Shown here piece by piece: positions 33,296 through 42,763 of a stretch of 64,000 nucleotides of DNA. The position numbers and the translations under genes were made by a program. The notes beneath the pieces are model-generated. The model ran no database searches. It saw only the letters and a list, made by a program, of their open reading frames with translations, and had not been told where the DNA came from. Location: assembly GCF_030418125.1 (NCBI RefSeq), contig NZ_JAUHTR010000004.1, forward strand, positions 186,001 through 250,000. Direction: 5' to 3'. The DNA comes from Fictibacillus fluitans (GTDB taxonomy: Bacteria > Bacillota > Bacilli > Bacillales > Fictibacillaceae). Numbering within the stretch: position 1 is the stretch's first letter; the number at the start of each line of letters is the position of its first letter.

Positions 33296-33549
33296 CGCCC
33301 ACCCTGGTTCCAACTTACCATGCTAACCTGCAACCTCACTCCTTACCACCTCAGAACACCCACGACCTTTTCCTCATTTTGGAAAAATTAAGTCTATATG
33401 ATTGAATTTTCAGAATACCACCCATACAATGAACGCAAAGTTAGGAATCTTTACTAACCAACCCATTTTATTATCCCCACTTTTATTCCACACCAAGAAG
33501 CTTCATCATCCCATTTATAAAAAGAAAACGAAATAAAAGGAGAGAAGTG
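33296..33549. other. Intergenic region upstream of the broken ROK gene
   Basis: This AT-rich DNA contains no reading frame with a ribosome site. It should hold the promoter for the ROK gene, but no strong -35/-10 pair is evident. AAAGGAG at its end serves the ROK start. Confidence 0.5.
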
Positions 33550-34732
33550 ATGAAATCCAATCACAAGGGCGGGATTGCCTTTATGAAGGAAAAAAACAAA
33601 CGATGTGTTCTTCGATGTGTAAAAGAAGAAGGACCGATCTCCCGCTCTGAAGTTGCCGATCAGCTCCAGCTGTCCAAACCGACCGTTTCTGCCCTTGTGG
33701 AGGAGCTTCTTCAGGAAAATTGGCTGAAGGAGGTCGGACCGGGAAGCGCTAGCCTGGCCGGCGGACGAAAGCCTATCCAGCTCCTATTTAATTCTAAGGC
33801 GGCTTATGTGATCGGAATTGATATGGGAGGCACGAAGGTGCGGGCCGGTATCTGCGATCTTGATGGACACCTGCTTGCTGTTAATGAGTTTCCAACACAA
33901 ATCCAAAAGAAAACACTTTTAGAAACTTTAAAGCATAACGTGGAAAAGCTTTTGAAGCAAACCTCCCTTCAGCCTGCAGACATCCTTGGAATGGGCACCC
34001 GGAATGACGGATGCGGAAAGAGGAGTAGTTATTGATGCTCCTAGTCTGAGCTGGATCCAGTATCCCTTAAAAAAAGAGGCAGAGGCTTTATTTTCGTGGC
34101 CCGTTATGGTGGATAACGATGTGAATGTGGCGGTCCTTGGCGAGCAATGGCTTGGCGCGGCCAAAGGAAAGAAGCATGTAGTGCTGATCTCCATTGGTAC
34201 TGGAGTCGGGTGCGGCATGCTGATCAATGGCCAGCTTTACCGCGGAGCCACCTGGGCAGCCGGCGAAATCGGCTACATGGTCACGGATATGGTGAAAGCG
34301 AGACGTGCCGACCTCCCGCCGCCGCATGAGGGCTACGGCTTTTTAGAGCAATATGTGGGAGGCGCCGGCATCGTCCAGAGCATGAAGCAGGAGTTGAAAG
34401 GCCATTCCCAATTGAATTTTTCCGCAAAGGACGTTTTTCAAAACGCAAAGGATGGAGACAGAGCGGCGGTTAAGGTTATTGACGAGGTAGTTGATCATAT
34501 TGGCTTCGCTGTAGCCAACATGATTTCAATTATAAATCCTGAAGTTGTTCTTTTAGGAGGTGGCATTTCAAGAAGTGCAGATTGGTTTTTGCCCAGAATG
34601 GAAAGGACCATCCAAGATTTTGCTTCGGTACCGGCCCCGGTGCTTCCCACAGCTTTGGGAGAAAACCTCGGGGTTGTCGGTGCTGTGTCGCTTGTGCTTA
34701 GGGAAACGGAAAGTGTACTTAAAGAGCTGTAA
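33550..34732 (+). pseudogene. Frameshifted ROK-family transcriptional regulator
   Basis: Two overlapping frames together make one ROK repressor. The first (33550-34035) has the winged helix (SRSEVADQLQLSKPTVSALVEELL) and the ATP/sugar-domain start GIDMGGTKVRAG. The second, open from about 33986, continues APGMTDAERGVVIDAP to the C-terminus. The break falls at GGAATGGGCACCCGGAATG, where the family normally has a G-[IV]-G-x-x-x-P-G turn, consistent with loss of eight (or two) bases. The sugar domain also lacks the usual zinc cysteines. As read, a truncated 161-residue protein retaining the DNA-binding domain could be made. A sequencing error is the main alternative. It would have controlled the downstream PIG-L/ABC operon. 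Confidence 0.82.
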
Positions 34733-34747
34733 AAAGGAGATGGATTC

Positions 34748-37255
34748 ATGAAACGTTTCATGGCTGTTATGATGTCTGTCCTGTTGACCTCCACCCTGAT
34801 GGTTCCTGCCAGTGCACAGGAACAAACAGCAGATGAAAAGCCGAAAGACCTCTGGAGTGCGTTAAAGCCTCTTGAAACGATCATCAGCTTCCTCAATACC
34901 GGCGCCCATCCTGATGATGAGCGGAGCGATCTGCTTGCCTACCTGTCCCGCGGGAAAGGGGTAAGGACGGCGAGCCTGATCGCGAACCGGGGGGAAGGGG
35001 GGCAAAATGAAATCGGCAGCGAGCTCGGAAATGCGCTCGGCATTATCCGATCCAGGGAACTGATTGAAGCCTCAAAAGTAACAGGGGTGACGGTGTACCA
35101 CCTCAGCCGCAAACCAAGCGATGAAATTTACGATTTCGGGTTCTCCAAATCGAAGGAAGAGACACTGTCGAAATGGGGAGAACAAACCGCCTATGAACGG
35201 GTCATCCGCATGATTCGTACATACCGCCCGGATATTGTGATGCCATCGTTTCTCGATGTGGAAACGGAGCATGGCCATCACAGAACGATGAATTACCTGA
35301 CGATCAAGGCCTACCAGGATGCTGCCAATCCCAAGGTGTTTCCGGAGCAGCTGAAGGAAGGTCTCAAGCCATGGGCCATCAAGAAGCTTTATTTGCCATC
35401 TGATCAGAAAAATGCGACCACTTCCTTTGAGATTGGCATGATGGATGACGTATACGGCAAAACCTATCCGCAAATTGGTGAGGAATCCCGTTTTCTTCAC
35501 AAAAGCCAGGGGATGGGCCAGGACATTCCTGCTGCGCCAAGGACCATCAATCTGAAGCTTGAAAAATCCAGAGTGGGAACGCCGGGAAAAGAACAAACCC
35601 TATTTGACCAGATTCCTTACGACTTTAAAGCGTATGCGGACAAGGTCAGCGATAAAAAAGTGAAAAAGAAACTGACGAAGCTGCAGGAAGAGTTTGATGG
35701 AATGATCGAGGAATATCCGAATCGGGACGCGATTGCAGACGATGTTTATCCAGCCATCAAGCATACCAATAAGCTGGAGAAGCTTGTGACAAGCAGCTCG
35801 CTGCCAACAGACACTAAGAGTGATCTTCTTTTCCGTCTCGGTATTAAAGAAAAACAGCTCATGAATCTGGCAGCAGAGGCTTCCAATGTGGATGTGCGTG
35901 TGGATCTTAACCAGCCTGAGCTCGTTCAGGGCGGAACAGGAAGAGTCACCATCACTGTAAAAAATAACGGAAAACACACGCTCAAACATGTAAAGCCTGC
36001 ACTTCACCTGCCAAAAGGCTGGAAGCAGGTGGGTCATGTTCCAAAAACGAAGCTGAAGCAGGGACAATCGCAAAAATTCACGTATGGCGTCAAGGTTGCG
36101 AAGAATGCTTCCTATTACCAGCCGTATGATCCTTCAGTCATCACGGCGAGTATTGCCTATAAGGTTCATGGAACAAAAGCACAAAAAACGTATGAACCCG
36201 AACAGACAGCAGCGGTCCTGCCTGATGTATCGGTCACCAATGACCCCGAGAGCCTGGTGGTCAACACAGCGGATCTAAAAGATTCCGTTCAGGTGAAGGT
36301 GGAAGCGAAAAACCATACCGCCGGAAAAGAAAGTGCAGTGATTCATCTGAATGCGCCAGAAGGCTGGAATGTGACCAACAATGATCAGGAGATTAACTTC
36401 CAGAAGAAGGGTGAAGTGAAAAGCGTTCAGTTTACCGTAGATCTTCCTCAATCGGTAAAAGAGGGCGATTACAGCCTGAAGCCGGAGGCCAGGGTGAATG
36501 GAAAGCAGCTGAGCACATCGGTTCAGTATATTTCGTATCCTCACATCGGCACCTTCTATTACTTGTACGATGCCGGAACGAAAGCAACCGCATTTCCGCT
36601 GCATTTTGATAGTGATAAAAAAATCGGCTATGTGGAAAGCGGATTTGACAGCGTGTCCGATAAGCTGCGCGCGGTCGGAATGAACGTCGTCTCCCTTGAA
36701 AAAGGCGAGCTGGCATCTGCGGACCTTTCCCAATTCGACACGATTGTGATCGGAATCCGGGCATATCTCTCCAGGGAAGATTTGCTTCAAAACAACAGCA
36801 AGCTGCTGGATTTTGTGCAGAACGGCGGTCATCTGGTGGTTCAGTACCATAAGCCCGAAGACAAGTGGGATGCCAATCAATCAGCGCCGTACAAGCTTGT
36901 GATCGGAAGCCCATCCATCCGCTGGAGGGTGACAGACGAGAATGCAAAGGTAACGATGACAAAGCCGGAACACCCTTTGTTCAATACGCCAAACAAGATT
37001 ACGGACAATGACTGGGATCACTGGATACAGGAGCGGGGCCTCTATTACCCAAGTGACTGGGACAGCCATTTTGAAACGTTCGTCAGCATGGCTGATCCAG
37101 GCGAGCAGCCGTTTACCGGAGGCATTCTGATGGCGGACTATGGAAAAGGAAGCTACCTGTATACCAATCTCGTATGGTACCGCCAGATTCAAAGCAATGT
37201 GCCGGGCGGATACCGGATCTTCACGAATTTAATTGATTATTCAAGAGAGCAGTAA
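34748..37255 (+). CDS. Secreted multidomain PIG-L family deacetylase
   Basis: This 835-residue exported protein has a signal peptide (about 1-23, ending ASA). A PIG-L/LmbE zinc deacetylase domain (about 45-300) carries HPDDE (54-58) and the metal motif EHGHH. Two Ig-like NEW3/NPCBM-associated domains follow (about 380-460 and 500-590; e.g. LVQGGTGRVTITVKNNGKHTLKHV), then a C-terminal glutamine-amidotransferase-like (ThuA-type) domain (about 610-830) with FDTIVIGIRAYLSREDLL. PIG-L enzymes remove N-acetyl groups from sugars; here the substrate would be extracellular. It heads an operon with an FbpABC-type transporter and an ArgH-like lyase. Confidence 0.88.
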   Translation: MKRFMAVMMSVLLTSTLMVPASAQEQTADEKPKDLWSALKPLETIISFLNTGAHPDDERSDLLAYLSRGKGVRTASLIANRGEGGQNEIGSELGNALGIIRSRELIEASKVTGVTVYHLSRKPSDEIYDFGFSKSKEETLSKWGEQTAYERVIRMIRTYRPDIVMPSFLDVETEHGHHRTMNYLTIKAYQDAANPKVFPEQLKEGLKPWAIKKLYLPSDQKNATTSFEIGMMDDVYGKTYPQIGEESRFLHKSQGMGQDIPAAPRTINLKLEKSRVGTPGKEQTLFDQIPYDFKAYADKVSDKKVKKKLTKLQEEFDGMIEEYPNRDAIADDVYPAIKHTNKLEKLVTSSSLPTDTKSDLLFRLGIKEKQLMNLAAEASNVDVRVDLNQPELVQGGTGRVTITVKNNGKHTLKHVKPALHLPKGWKQVGHVPKTKLKQGQSQKFTYGVKVAKNASYYQPYDPSVITASIAYKVHGTKAQKTYEPEQTAAVLPDVSVTNDPESLVVNTADLKDSVQVKVEAKNHTAGKESAVIHLNAPEGWNVTNNDQEINFQKKGEVKSVQFTVDLPQSVKEGDYSLKPEARVNGKQLSTSVQYISYPHIGTFYYLYDAGTKATAFPLHFDSDKKIGYVESGFDSVSDKLRAVGMNVVSLEKGELASADLSQFDTIVIGIRAYLSREDLLQNNSKLLDFVQNGGHLVVQYHKPEDKWDANQSAPYKLVIGSPSIRWRVTDENAKVTMTKPEHPLFNTPNKITDNDWDHWIQERGLYYPSDWDSHFETFVSMADPGEQPFTGGILMADYGKGSYLYTNLVWYRQIQSNVPGGYRIFTNLIDYSREQ

Positions 37256-37262
37256 GCAACAG

Positions 37263-37293
37263 AAACAGGAGAGATGAGCCTCTCCTGTTTTCC
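37263..37293 (+). terminator. Hairpin between the PIG-L and transporter genes
   Basis: AAACAGGAGAG (37263-37273) pairs with CTCTCCTGTTT (37280-37290), followed by TCCC rather than a long T-run. It is likely a partial terminator or mRNA processing site within the operon. Confidence 0.6.
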
Positions 37294-37320
37294 CTAATTC
37301 ATTTTGGAGGAGTGAACGTT

Positions 37321-38409
37321 ATGGCCGGAAAAAAAGCATTATCCTGTACGGCAGGTGCTGTTCTCGGTTTATCGCTGCTTTTAAGCGGATGTATGGCAGG
37401 CAGCCAGAGCGACAAAGCGAGCGGGGATAAAGCCAAAAGCAATATGGAGGAGAAGGTTGTCATCTATTCGCCGCACGGCAAGGATATTCTGCAGGAATTT
37501 GAAAAAAAGTTTGAAAAGAAGAACCCGAATGTTGATGTGGAATGGCTCGACATCGGGTCCCAGGAAGTGCTTGACCGGGTCCGCTCGGAAAAGAAAAACC
37601 CGCAGGCCGATGTGTGGTGGGGCGCTCCTTCTGTCATGTTTAACCAGGCGAAGGGCGAGGGGCTGCTTGAGCCGTATAAGCCAACGTACGCCAAGTCACT
37701 TGAAGACCAGTTTCATGACAAAGACTGGGCATGGAGCGGAACGAGCCAGACGCCCGAGGTCATCATGTACAATAGCAAGAAGCTGTCAAAAGACGAAGCG
37801 CCAAAGGACTGGGATGACCTCCTGGATCCCAAATGGAAGGATAAAATTATCATCCGCTATCCCCTGGCGTCAGGAACGATGAATACCATCTTCTCATCCA
37901 TGATCTACCGTGATTACAAAGATTCAAAGGATCCTAAGAAGGGCTATGAATGGCTGCAAAAGCTTGATGCCAACACGAAGGAATACTCTGCCAACCCTGA
38001 AATCATGTACAGCAAAGTGGCCAAAGGGGAAGGTACGGTTTCCGTATGGGATATGCCGGACGTAGTCATGCTGAAGGAGGAAAAGAATTATCCGTTTGAC
38101 TTTGTCATTCCCGAGAGCGGCACGCCTGTGTTGACCGAGGGCATCGCTCTTGTGAAAAATGCCAAGCATCCAAAAGCGGCGAAGGCATTCTATGAGTTTG
38201 TAAACTCCAAGGAAGCCAACAAAATTCTGGCCGAAAAGCATTACCGCATTCCGACCCGTACAGACATTGATAACCTGCCAAAATGGATTGAAGAAACGAA
38301 AATCAAGCCGATGGACATCGACTGGAAGGTCTTTGAAAGCAAGTCCAACGGCTGGATGGAATATTGGGATAACAATATTAAAAGCAAAGAGAAAGAACAA
38401 AAAGAGTAG
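37321..38409 (+). CDS. ABC transporter substrate-binding lipoprotein (FbpA/AfuA-like)
   Basis: This 362-residue lipoprotein has a signal peptide ending LLSGCMAG (lipobox Cys near residue 24). The mature part is a family-1 solute-binding fold: VVIYSPHGKDILQEFEKKFEKK, WLDIGSQEVLDRVRSEKKNPQADVWWG, and EGIALVKNAKHPKAAKAFYEFV, a pattern shared by ferric-iron, thiamine and some phosphorylated-sugar binding proteins. The ligand is not determined; the Tyr pair typical of ferric binding proteins is not obvious. ATG at 37321 has GGAGG nine bases upstream. Confidence 0.88.
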   Translation: MAGKKALSCTAGAVLGLSLLLSGCMAGSQSDKASGDKAKSNMEEKVVIYSPHGKDILQEFEKKFEKKNPNVDVEWLDIGSQEVLDRVRSEKKNPQADVWWGAPSVMFNQAKGEGLLEPYKPTYAKSLEDQFHDKDWAWSGTSQTPEVIMYNSKKLSKDEAPKDWDDLLDPKWKDKIIIRYPLASGTMNTIFSSMIYRDYKDSKDPKKGYEWLQKLDANTKEYSANPEIMYSKVAKGEGTVSVWDMPDVVMLKEEKNYPFDFVIPESGTPVLTEGIALVKNAKHPKAAKAFYEFVNSKEANKILAEKHYRIPTRTDIDNLPKWIEETKIKPMDIDWKVFESKSNGWMEYWDNNIKSKEKEQKE

Positions 38410-38435
38410 TTTGTCGAGGAGAGGGGGAGCTGTAC

Positions 38436-39548
38436 ATGTCATCCGTATCGCTGAAAAACATCACAAAGTCATTTAAAGCCGTTCAGGCGGTAAAAGAACT
38501 CAGCCTGGACATTCAAAAAGGAGAATTCTTTACCTTTTTGGGTCCGAGCGGCTGCGGAAAAACGACGACCCTCCGGATGATTGCCGGGTTTTATTACCCC
38601 ACAACGGGTTCAATTTTCTTTGGGGACCGGGAGATGACGAAAGTTGCGCCGGAAAAGCGCAACACCGGCATGGTTTTTCAAAACTATGCCCTGTTTCCGC
38701 ACATGACCGTTTTTGAAAATGTGGCATTCGGCCTGAAGGTCAGGAAGCTGGCATCAGCCGAGGTCAAAAAGAGAGTGGAGGAAGCGCTGGCCAAAGTCCG
38801 GCTGGATGCTTTTATCAAGCGGCAGGTGAGCCAGCTGAGCGGGGGCCAGCAGCAGCGGGTGGCCCTCGCCCGCTCTCTCGTTATTCAGCCAGAGATTCTG
38901 CTGCTCGATGAGCCGCTGAGCAATCTCGATGCCAGGCTGAGAGACGAGATGAGAACTGAAATTTTGCGGCTGCAGCGGGAATACGGTATCACTACCATCT
39001 ACGTTACGCATGACCAGATCGAAGCGCTCTCGATGAGCGACCGGATCGCTGTGTTTAACGCGGGGGAATGCCAGCAAATCGGCACGCCAAAAGAGATTTA
39101 CAACGAACCGGCCAATGATTTTGTGGCCTCTTTTATCGGGGAAACAAACCTGATTCCGGTTCAGCTGGAGGGAGTGGAAGGGAACACCCTGCAGTTTTGC
39201 TGGGACGGTGACAGCAGCAGGAAGCTTGTGGCAGAGCAGCCTGTCGCTTTTTCTAAGGAAGAGGCATTGTCCGTTTCCATCCGTCCAGAAGCTGTAGAGG
39301 TATATGAGGAAGCACCTGTTAATCTGCAAAATGTGTATGAGGGAACCATCGAGCTGGCTCAGTTTACCGGGGCTGCTCTTAATCTCTTTATCTCACTCGG
39401 TGAAAAAGTGATTCAGGCGATGCTGCTCAATACGATGGCACAGCCTGAGCCTGAGCCTGGGGACCGCGTGTGGGTAAGACTTCCGGAATCCCGCGTGCGC
39501 GTAGTGCCGCGTGTGCTGGAGCCAAAGGAAGGACGGAGGATTTCATGA
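38436..39548 (+). CDS. ABC transporter ATP-binding protein (FbpC/PotA-like)
   Basis: This 370-residue ATPase has Walker A GPSGCGKTTT, Q-loop MVFQNYALFPHMTV, signature LSGGQQQRVALARSL and Walker B ILLLDEPLSNLDARLR. A C-terminal TOBE domain (about 285-365) is present. This order is that of importers for iron, polyamines, thiamine or sugars. Its stop overlaps the permease start (ATGA), and it belongs to the PIG-L/SBP/permease/lyase operon. Confidence 0.93.
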   Translation: MSSVSLKNITKSFKAVQAVKELSLDIQKGEFFTFLGPSGCGKTTTLRMIAGFYYPTTGSIFFGDREMTKVAPEKRNTGMVFQNYALFPHMTVFENVAFGLKVRKLASAEVKKRVEEALAKVRLDAFIKRQVSQLSGGQQQRVALARSLVIQPEILLLDEPLSNLDARLRDEMRTEILRLQREYGITTIYVTHDQIEALSMSDRIAVFNAGECQQIGTPKEIYNEPANDFVASFIGETNLIPVQLEGVEGNTLQFCWDGDSSRKLVAEQPVAFSKEEALSVSIRPEAVEVYEEAPVNLQNVYEGTIELAQFTGAALNLFISLGEKVIQAMLLNTMAQPEPEPGDRVWVRLPESRVRVVPRVLEPKEGRRIS

Positions 39549-41230
39549 AAAACCGGGACCAGCGTTTCACCCTTCTCCTGCTGATTCCTGTTGTTCTTGT
39601 TCTGGTGGCCTACGTTCTCTATCCATCGCTGCGCACCCTGATTGAAAGCTTTCAAAGCAAAGAAGGCTTGAGCAGCGCAAATTACAAAGACTTCTTCGGC
39701 TCTGAAAGCCGGTCCAACCTGCAGGCGCTGTGGAATTCGGTCTATATCTCCCTTTTGAGTGTTTTCTTTTCCGCCCTCATCGGTGTGCCGCTTGCCTTTA
39801 TTTTTAACAAGTACGAATTTCCTGGCAGGAGCTTCTTCTCGAGCGCTGCGATCCTTCCGATTGTCCTTCCGTCACTTGTCGGGGTCATGGCGTTCATGTT
39901 TTTGTACGGAGAGTCTGGGCTGATTCCCAATGCGATTAAAGACCTGTTTGGATTGAAAAATGTGCCGTTTAAAATTGGCGGTGTGTCCGGCATTTTAATT
40001 GTTCATGCATATACGATGTATGTTTACTTTTATATGACCGTATCCAGCACCATCCGGAGCATTGACCCGTCTCTGGAGGAAGCGGCGTATAACCTGGGCG
40101 CCAGCCGCTTGACCGTGTTCAGAAAGGTGACGCTTCCCCTTTTGACGCCAGCGATTGTGGGAGCTTCGCTGCTGGTGTTTATGACCTCCATGGCTTCCTT
40201 CAGCGCTCCTTTCCTGCTGGCGGGAGGCTTCCGGGTGCTCAGTCTGCAAATCTATTTTTCAAAAGTAAATGGCAACCTGTCCATGGCTGCCACGCAATCT
40301 GTTATTTTATCAATCGTCTCCATCTCCTTTCTGCTGTTCATGAGATGGTATCAGAACCGGCGCGATTACAGGATGGCCACGAAAGGAATCGGTGCTCACC
40401 GCAGTGAGATCAAAAATCCTCTTTTAAAGGGATTGATGGTTGCGGTCGGCATTGTGGGAGTCATCATTCTCCTTCTTCCGCACATGACCATTTTGATTCT
40501 GTCGCTCGTCCCGGACGGTACCTGGACGTATCAAACCTATCCTTCCATTTTTAATGGAGAAAACTATTTATTTTTATTTACGGAACCGAAAATATGGGAC
40601 CCGGTGCGGAACAGCTTGATCCTGGCGTTTCTGGCCACGCTCGGCAATCTGGTGTTTGGTGTGCTGACATCCTATGTGCTCGTGAAACGAAAGTTCGTCG
40701 GCAAGAATATGGTGGATATTATGGTGATGCTGCCGTGGGCATTGCCTGCCACGGTGGTGGGGATGAACCTTGTGCTGGCGTTCAATGAATCTTCCATATT
40801 CACCTTCGGCCACATCCTGGTGGGGACGTTTTGGATTTTGCCGCTGGCCTACTTTATCCGGCATATTCCGCTCGTTGTACGCTCCACTAACGCTACGCTC
40901 GAACAACTGGATGACTCGCTTGAAGAAGCGGCCCGCAACCTTGGGGCGAAATGGTTTTACCTGTTCCGGAGAGTTGTGCTGCCGCTCGTGATGCCCGGGG
41001 TAATGGCCGGCACATTGCTCGCCTTTGTGGAAGCGGTCGGTGAATTCCCTACCTCGGTTTTGCTGTATACGCTGAGCAACCGGCCCATCTCGATTGAAAT
41101 TATGAACCAGCTCCGCATGTTCAACATGGGGCAGGCGGCCGCCTACGGAATGATCCAAATCAGCCTGATCGGCCTGGTGCTGTTCATCTCGAACAAGTTT
41201 TTCGGCATCAAAGCCGAGCGGTCCCTCTAA
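39545..41230 (+). CDS. Fused ABC importer permease (FbpB-like, two permease domains)
   Basis: This permease of about 561 residues and 12 helices consists of two repeated binding-protein-dependent transport domains. Each has an EAA loop: SLEEAAYNLGASRLTVFRKVTLPLLTP in the first half and SLEEAARNLGAKWFYLFRRVVLPLVMPG in the second (quoted in part). Such duplicated permeases are standard in FbpB/ThiP/AfuB importers. ATG at 39545 overlaps the ATPase stop; the longer frame from 39470 lies inside the ATPase gene. The lyase gene follows 21 bases later. Confidence 0.92.
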   Translation: MKNRDQRFTLLLLIPVVLVLVAYVLYPSLRTLIESFQSKEGLSSANYKDFFGSESRSNLQALWNSVYISLLSVFFSALIGVPLAFIFNKYEFPGRSFFSSAAILPIVLPSLVGVMAFMFLYGESGLIPNAIKDLFGLKNVPFKIGGVSGILIVHAYTMYVYFYMTVSSTIRSIDPSLEEAAYNLGASRLTVFRKVTLPLLTPAIVGASLLVFMTSMASFSAPFLLAGGFRVLSLQIYFSKVNGNLSMAATQSVILSIVSISFLLFMRWYQNRRDYRMATKGIGAHRSEIKNPLLKGLMVAVGIVGVIILLLPHMTILILSLVPDGTWTYQTYPSIFNGENYLFLFTEPKIWDPVRNSLILAFLATLGNLVFGVLTSYVLVKRKFVGKNMVDIMVMLPWALPATVVGMNLVLAFNESSIFTFGHILVGTFWILPLAYFIRHIPLVVRSTNATLEQLDDSLEEAARNLGAKWFYLFRRVVLPLVMPGVMAGTLLAFVEAVGEFPTSVLLYTLSNRPISIEIMNQLRMFNMGQAAAYGMIQISLIGLVLFISNKFFGIKAERSL

Positions 41231-41251
41231 TGCAGAAGGAGGACACTGAAC

Positions 41252-42760
41252 ATGAAGTTTAAGGAAGCTTTTATAAAGGAAGAAGGGAATACATTTCCGG
41301 GAAAAACGTATGAAGAACACCTGCTGAAGCATGTGTTCAACGACCAGCGTGACTACCTGTTTACGGAGATGTTTGCCATCCATCGGGCGCATGTGGTGAT
41401 GCTTGCCGAGCAAAGCATCATTAAGCAGGAGGAAGCGGCGGAGATTCTTGCCGGCGTGGAAAAAGTCAGGCAGATTGATTACAGCCAGCTGATGTATGAT
41501 CCTCTTTTTGAAGATTTGTTTTTTATGATGGAAAGCAGGCTTGCGGATGAAATCGGTCCGGACCTTGCCGGGAAAGTCCATATCGCGAGAAGTCGGAATG
41601 ATATGGGCGTCGCAATGTACCGGCTTGTGCTGAGGCGCCATATTTTAACGTTGATTGACCATGCGCTCGGTCTTGGCGAGGCGCTGCTCGAACAGTCCGG
41701 TGAGCATACCAGAACCGTGATGACCGCCTATACACATACCCAGCCGGCCCAGCCGACCACGCTTGGCCATTACTTGCTGGCCATCTACGACATACTGAAC
41801 CGGGACATCACCCGGCTTTGGTCCGCTTATCAAACGGTTAACGCTTCTCCCATGGGCGCGGCTGCGCTCTCGACGACCAGCTTTCCCATCAGCAGGAACC
41901 GGGTCCGTGAACTTCTTGGATTTAGGAGTCTTGTTGAGAACTCCTATGATGCAATTGCGGGAGGAGACTATTTATTGGAAACAGCGTCTGCTGTTATGAT
42001 CCTCATGACCGATACCGGACGATGGATTCAGGATTTGCTGCAGCAGGCAACAAGGGAGTTCGGCGTCATCACAGTAGCCGATCCTTACGTGCAAATATCA
42101 AGCATCATGCCGCAAAAACGTAATCCGGTATCGATCGAGCACTCCCGGTCTTTGGCCAGCTCGGCCGCTGCTGAAGCGATGTCGGCTATGCACATGATCC
42201 ACAATACACCGTTTGGCGATATCGTGGATACAGAGGATGACCTGCAGCCTCACTTATACCGAAGCTATGAAAAAGCCTCCCGTGTTCTCAAGCTCATGAA
42301 AGCTGTGATCACGACGATGGAAGTGAATGAGGAGAAAATGAAGGAGCGGGCAAGCCAGTCCTTCATTACAATCACCGAGCTTTCAGATGTGCTGGCGCGG
42401 GATAAGAAAGTGCCTTTCCGTACAGCACATAAAATAGCGAGTGTCGTTTCTAAAAACTGCGCTGCAGCCGGGAAAGAACTCAATGAAGTTTCGGCAGACA
42501 CGGTAAACGGGTGGATCAAACCGTTCTTTGATGTGGCGTTAACAACCCAAGAGTGGACGGCAATCACCGATCCGCTGGAATTTGTCCGGCGGCGAAGGAT
42601 TCAGGGAGGCACCAATCCTGAGGAAGTGAGCCGAATGCTTTCCGAACGAAAAAAGACCCATACTGAGCTGATGCAAAGACTTACAGACGAACAGTCCTAT
42701 TTAAATCAATGCAGCCAGCTGCTCGATACGGCCGTCGGGGACAGGATTGCAGGCAAATAA
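41252..42760 (+). CDS. Argininosuccinate lyase-like enzyme of the fumarase/aspartase superfamily
   Basis: This 502-residue lyase has the superfamily signature SSIMPQKRNPVS (about residues 285-296) and the first conserved region HIARSRNDMG as in ArgH. It ends with an ArgH-like C-terminal domain. Such enzymes release fumarate by breaking a C-N bond. The operon contains no argG or other arginine genes but a dedicated importer and a PIG-L enzyme, so biosynthetic ArgH is unlikely. A catabolic lyase acting on an imported N-succinyl-type compound (as EDDS lyase and ArgH2 paralogs do) is my inference. Confidence 0.82.
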   Translation: MKFKEAFIKEEGNTFPGKTYEEHLLKHVFNDQRDYLFTEMFAIHRAHVVMLAEQSIIKQEEAAEILAGVEKVRQIDYSQLMYDPLFEDLFFMMESRLADEIGPDLAGKVHIARSRNDMGVAMYRLVLRRHILTLIDHALGLGEALLEQSGEHTRTVMTAYTHTQPAQPTTLGHYLLAIYDILNRDITRLWSAYQTVNASPMGAAALSTTSFPISRNRVRELLGFRSLVENSYDAIAGGDYLLETASAVMILMTDTGRWIQDLLQQATREFGVITVADPYVQISSIMPQKRNPVSIEHSRSLASSAAAEAMSAMHMIHNTPFGDIVDTEDDLQPHLYRSYEKASRVLKLMKAVITTMEVNEEKMKERASQSFITITELSDVLARDKKVPFRTAHKIASVVSKNCAAAGKELNEVSADTVNGWIKPFFDVALTTQEWTAITDPLEFVRRRRIQGGTNPEEVSRMLSERKKTHTELMQRLTDEQSYLNQCSQLLDTAVGDRIAGK

Positions 42761-42763
42761 GAT

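Noticed and set aside
40574-41641. Minus-strand frame of 355 codons
   Set aside because: It is antisense to the permease and lyase genes and is His/Gln-rich, as expected for a shadow of hydrophobic coding sequence.
41252-42760. Biosynthetic argininosuccinate lyase (argH)
   Set aside because: No argG or other arginine gene adjoins; the gene closes an importer operon, so a catabolic paralog fits better.
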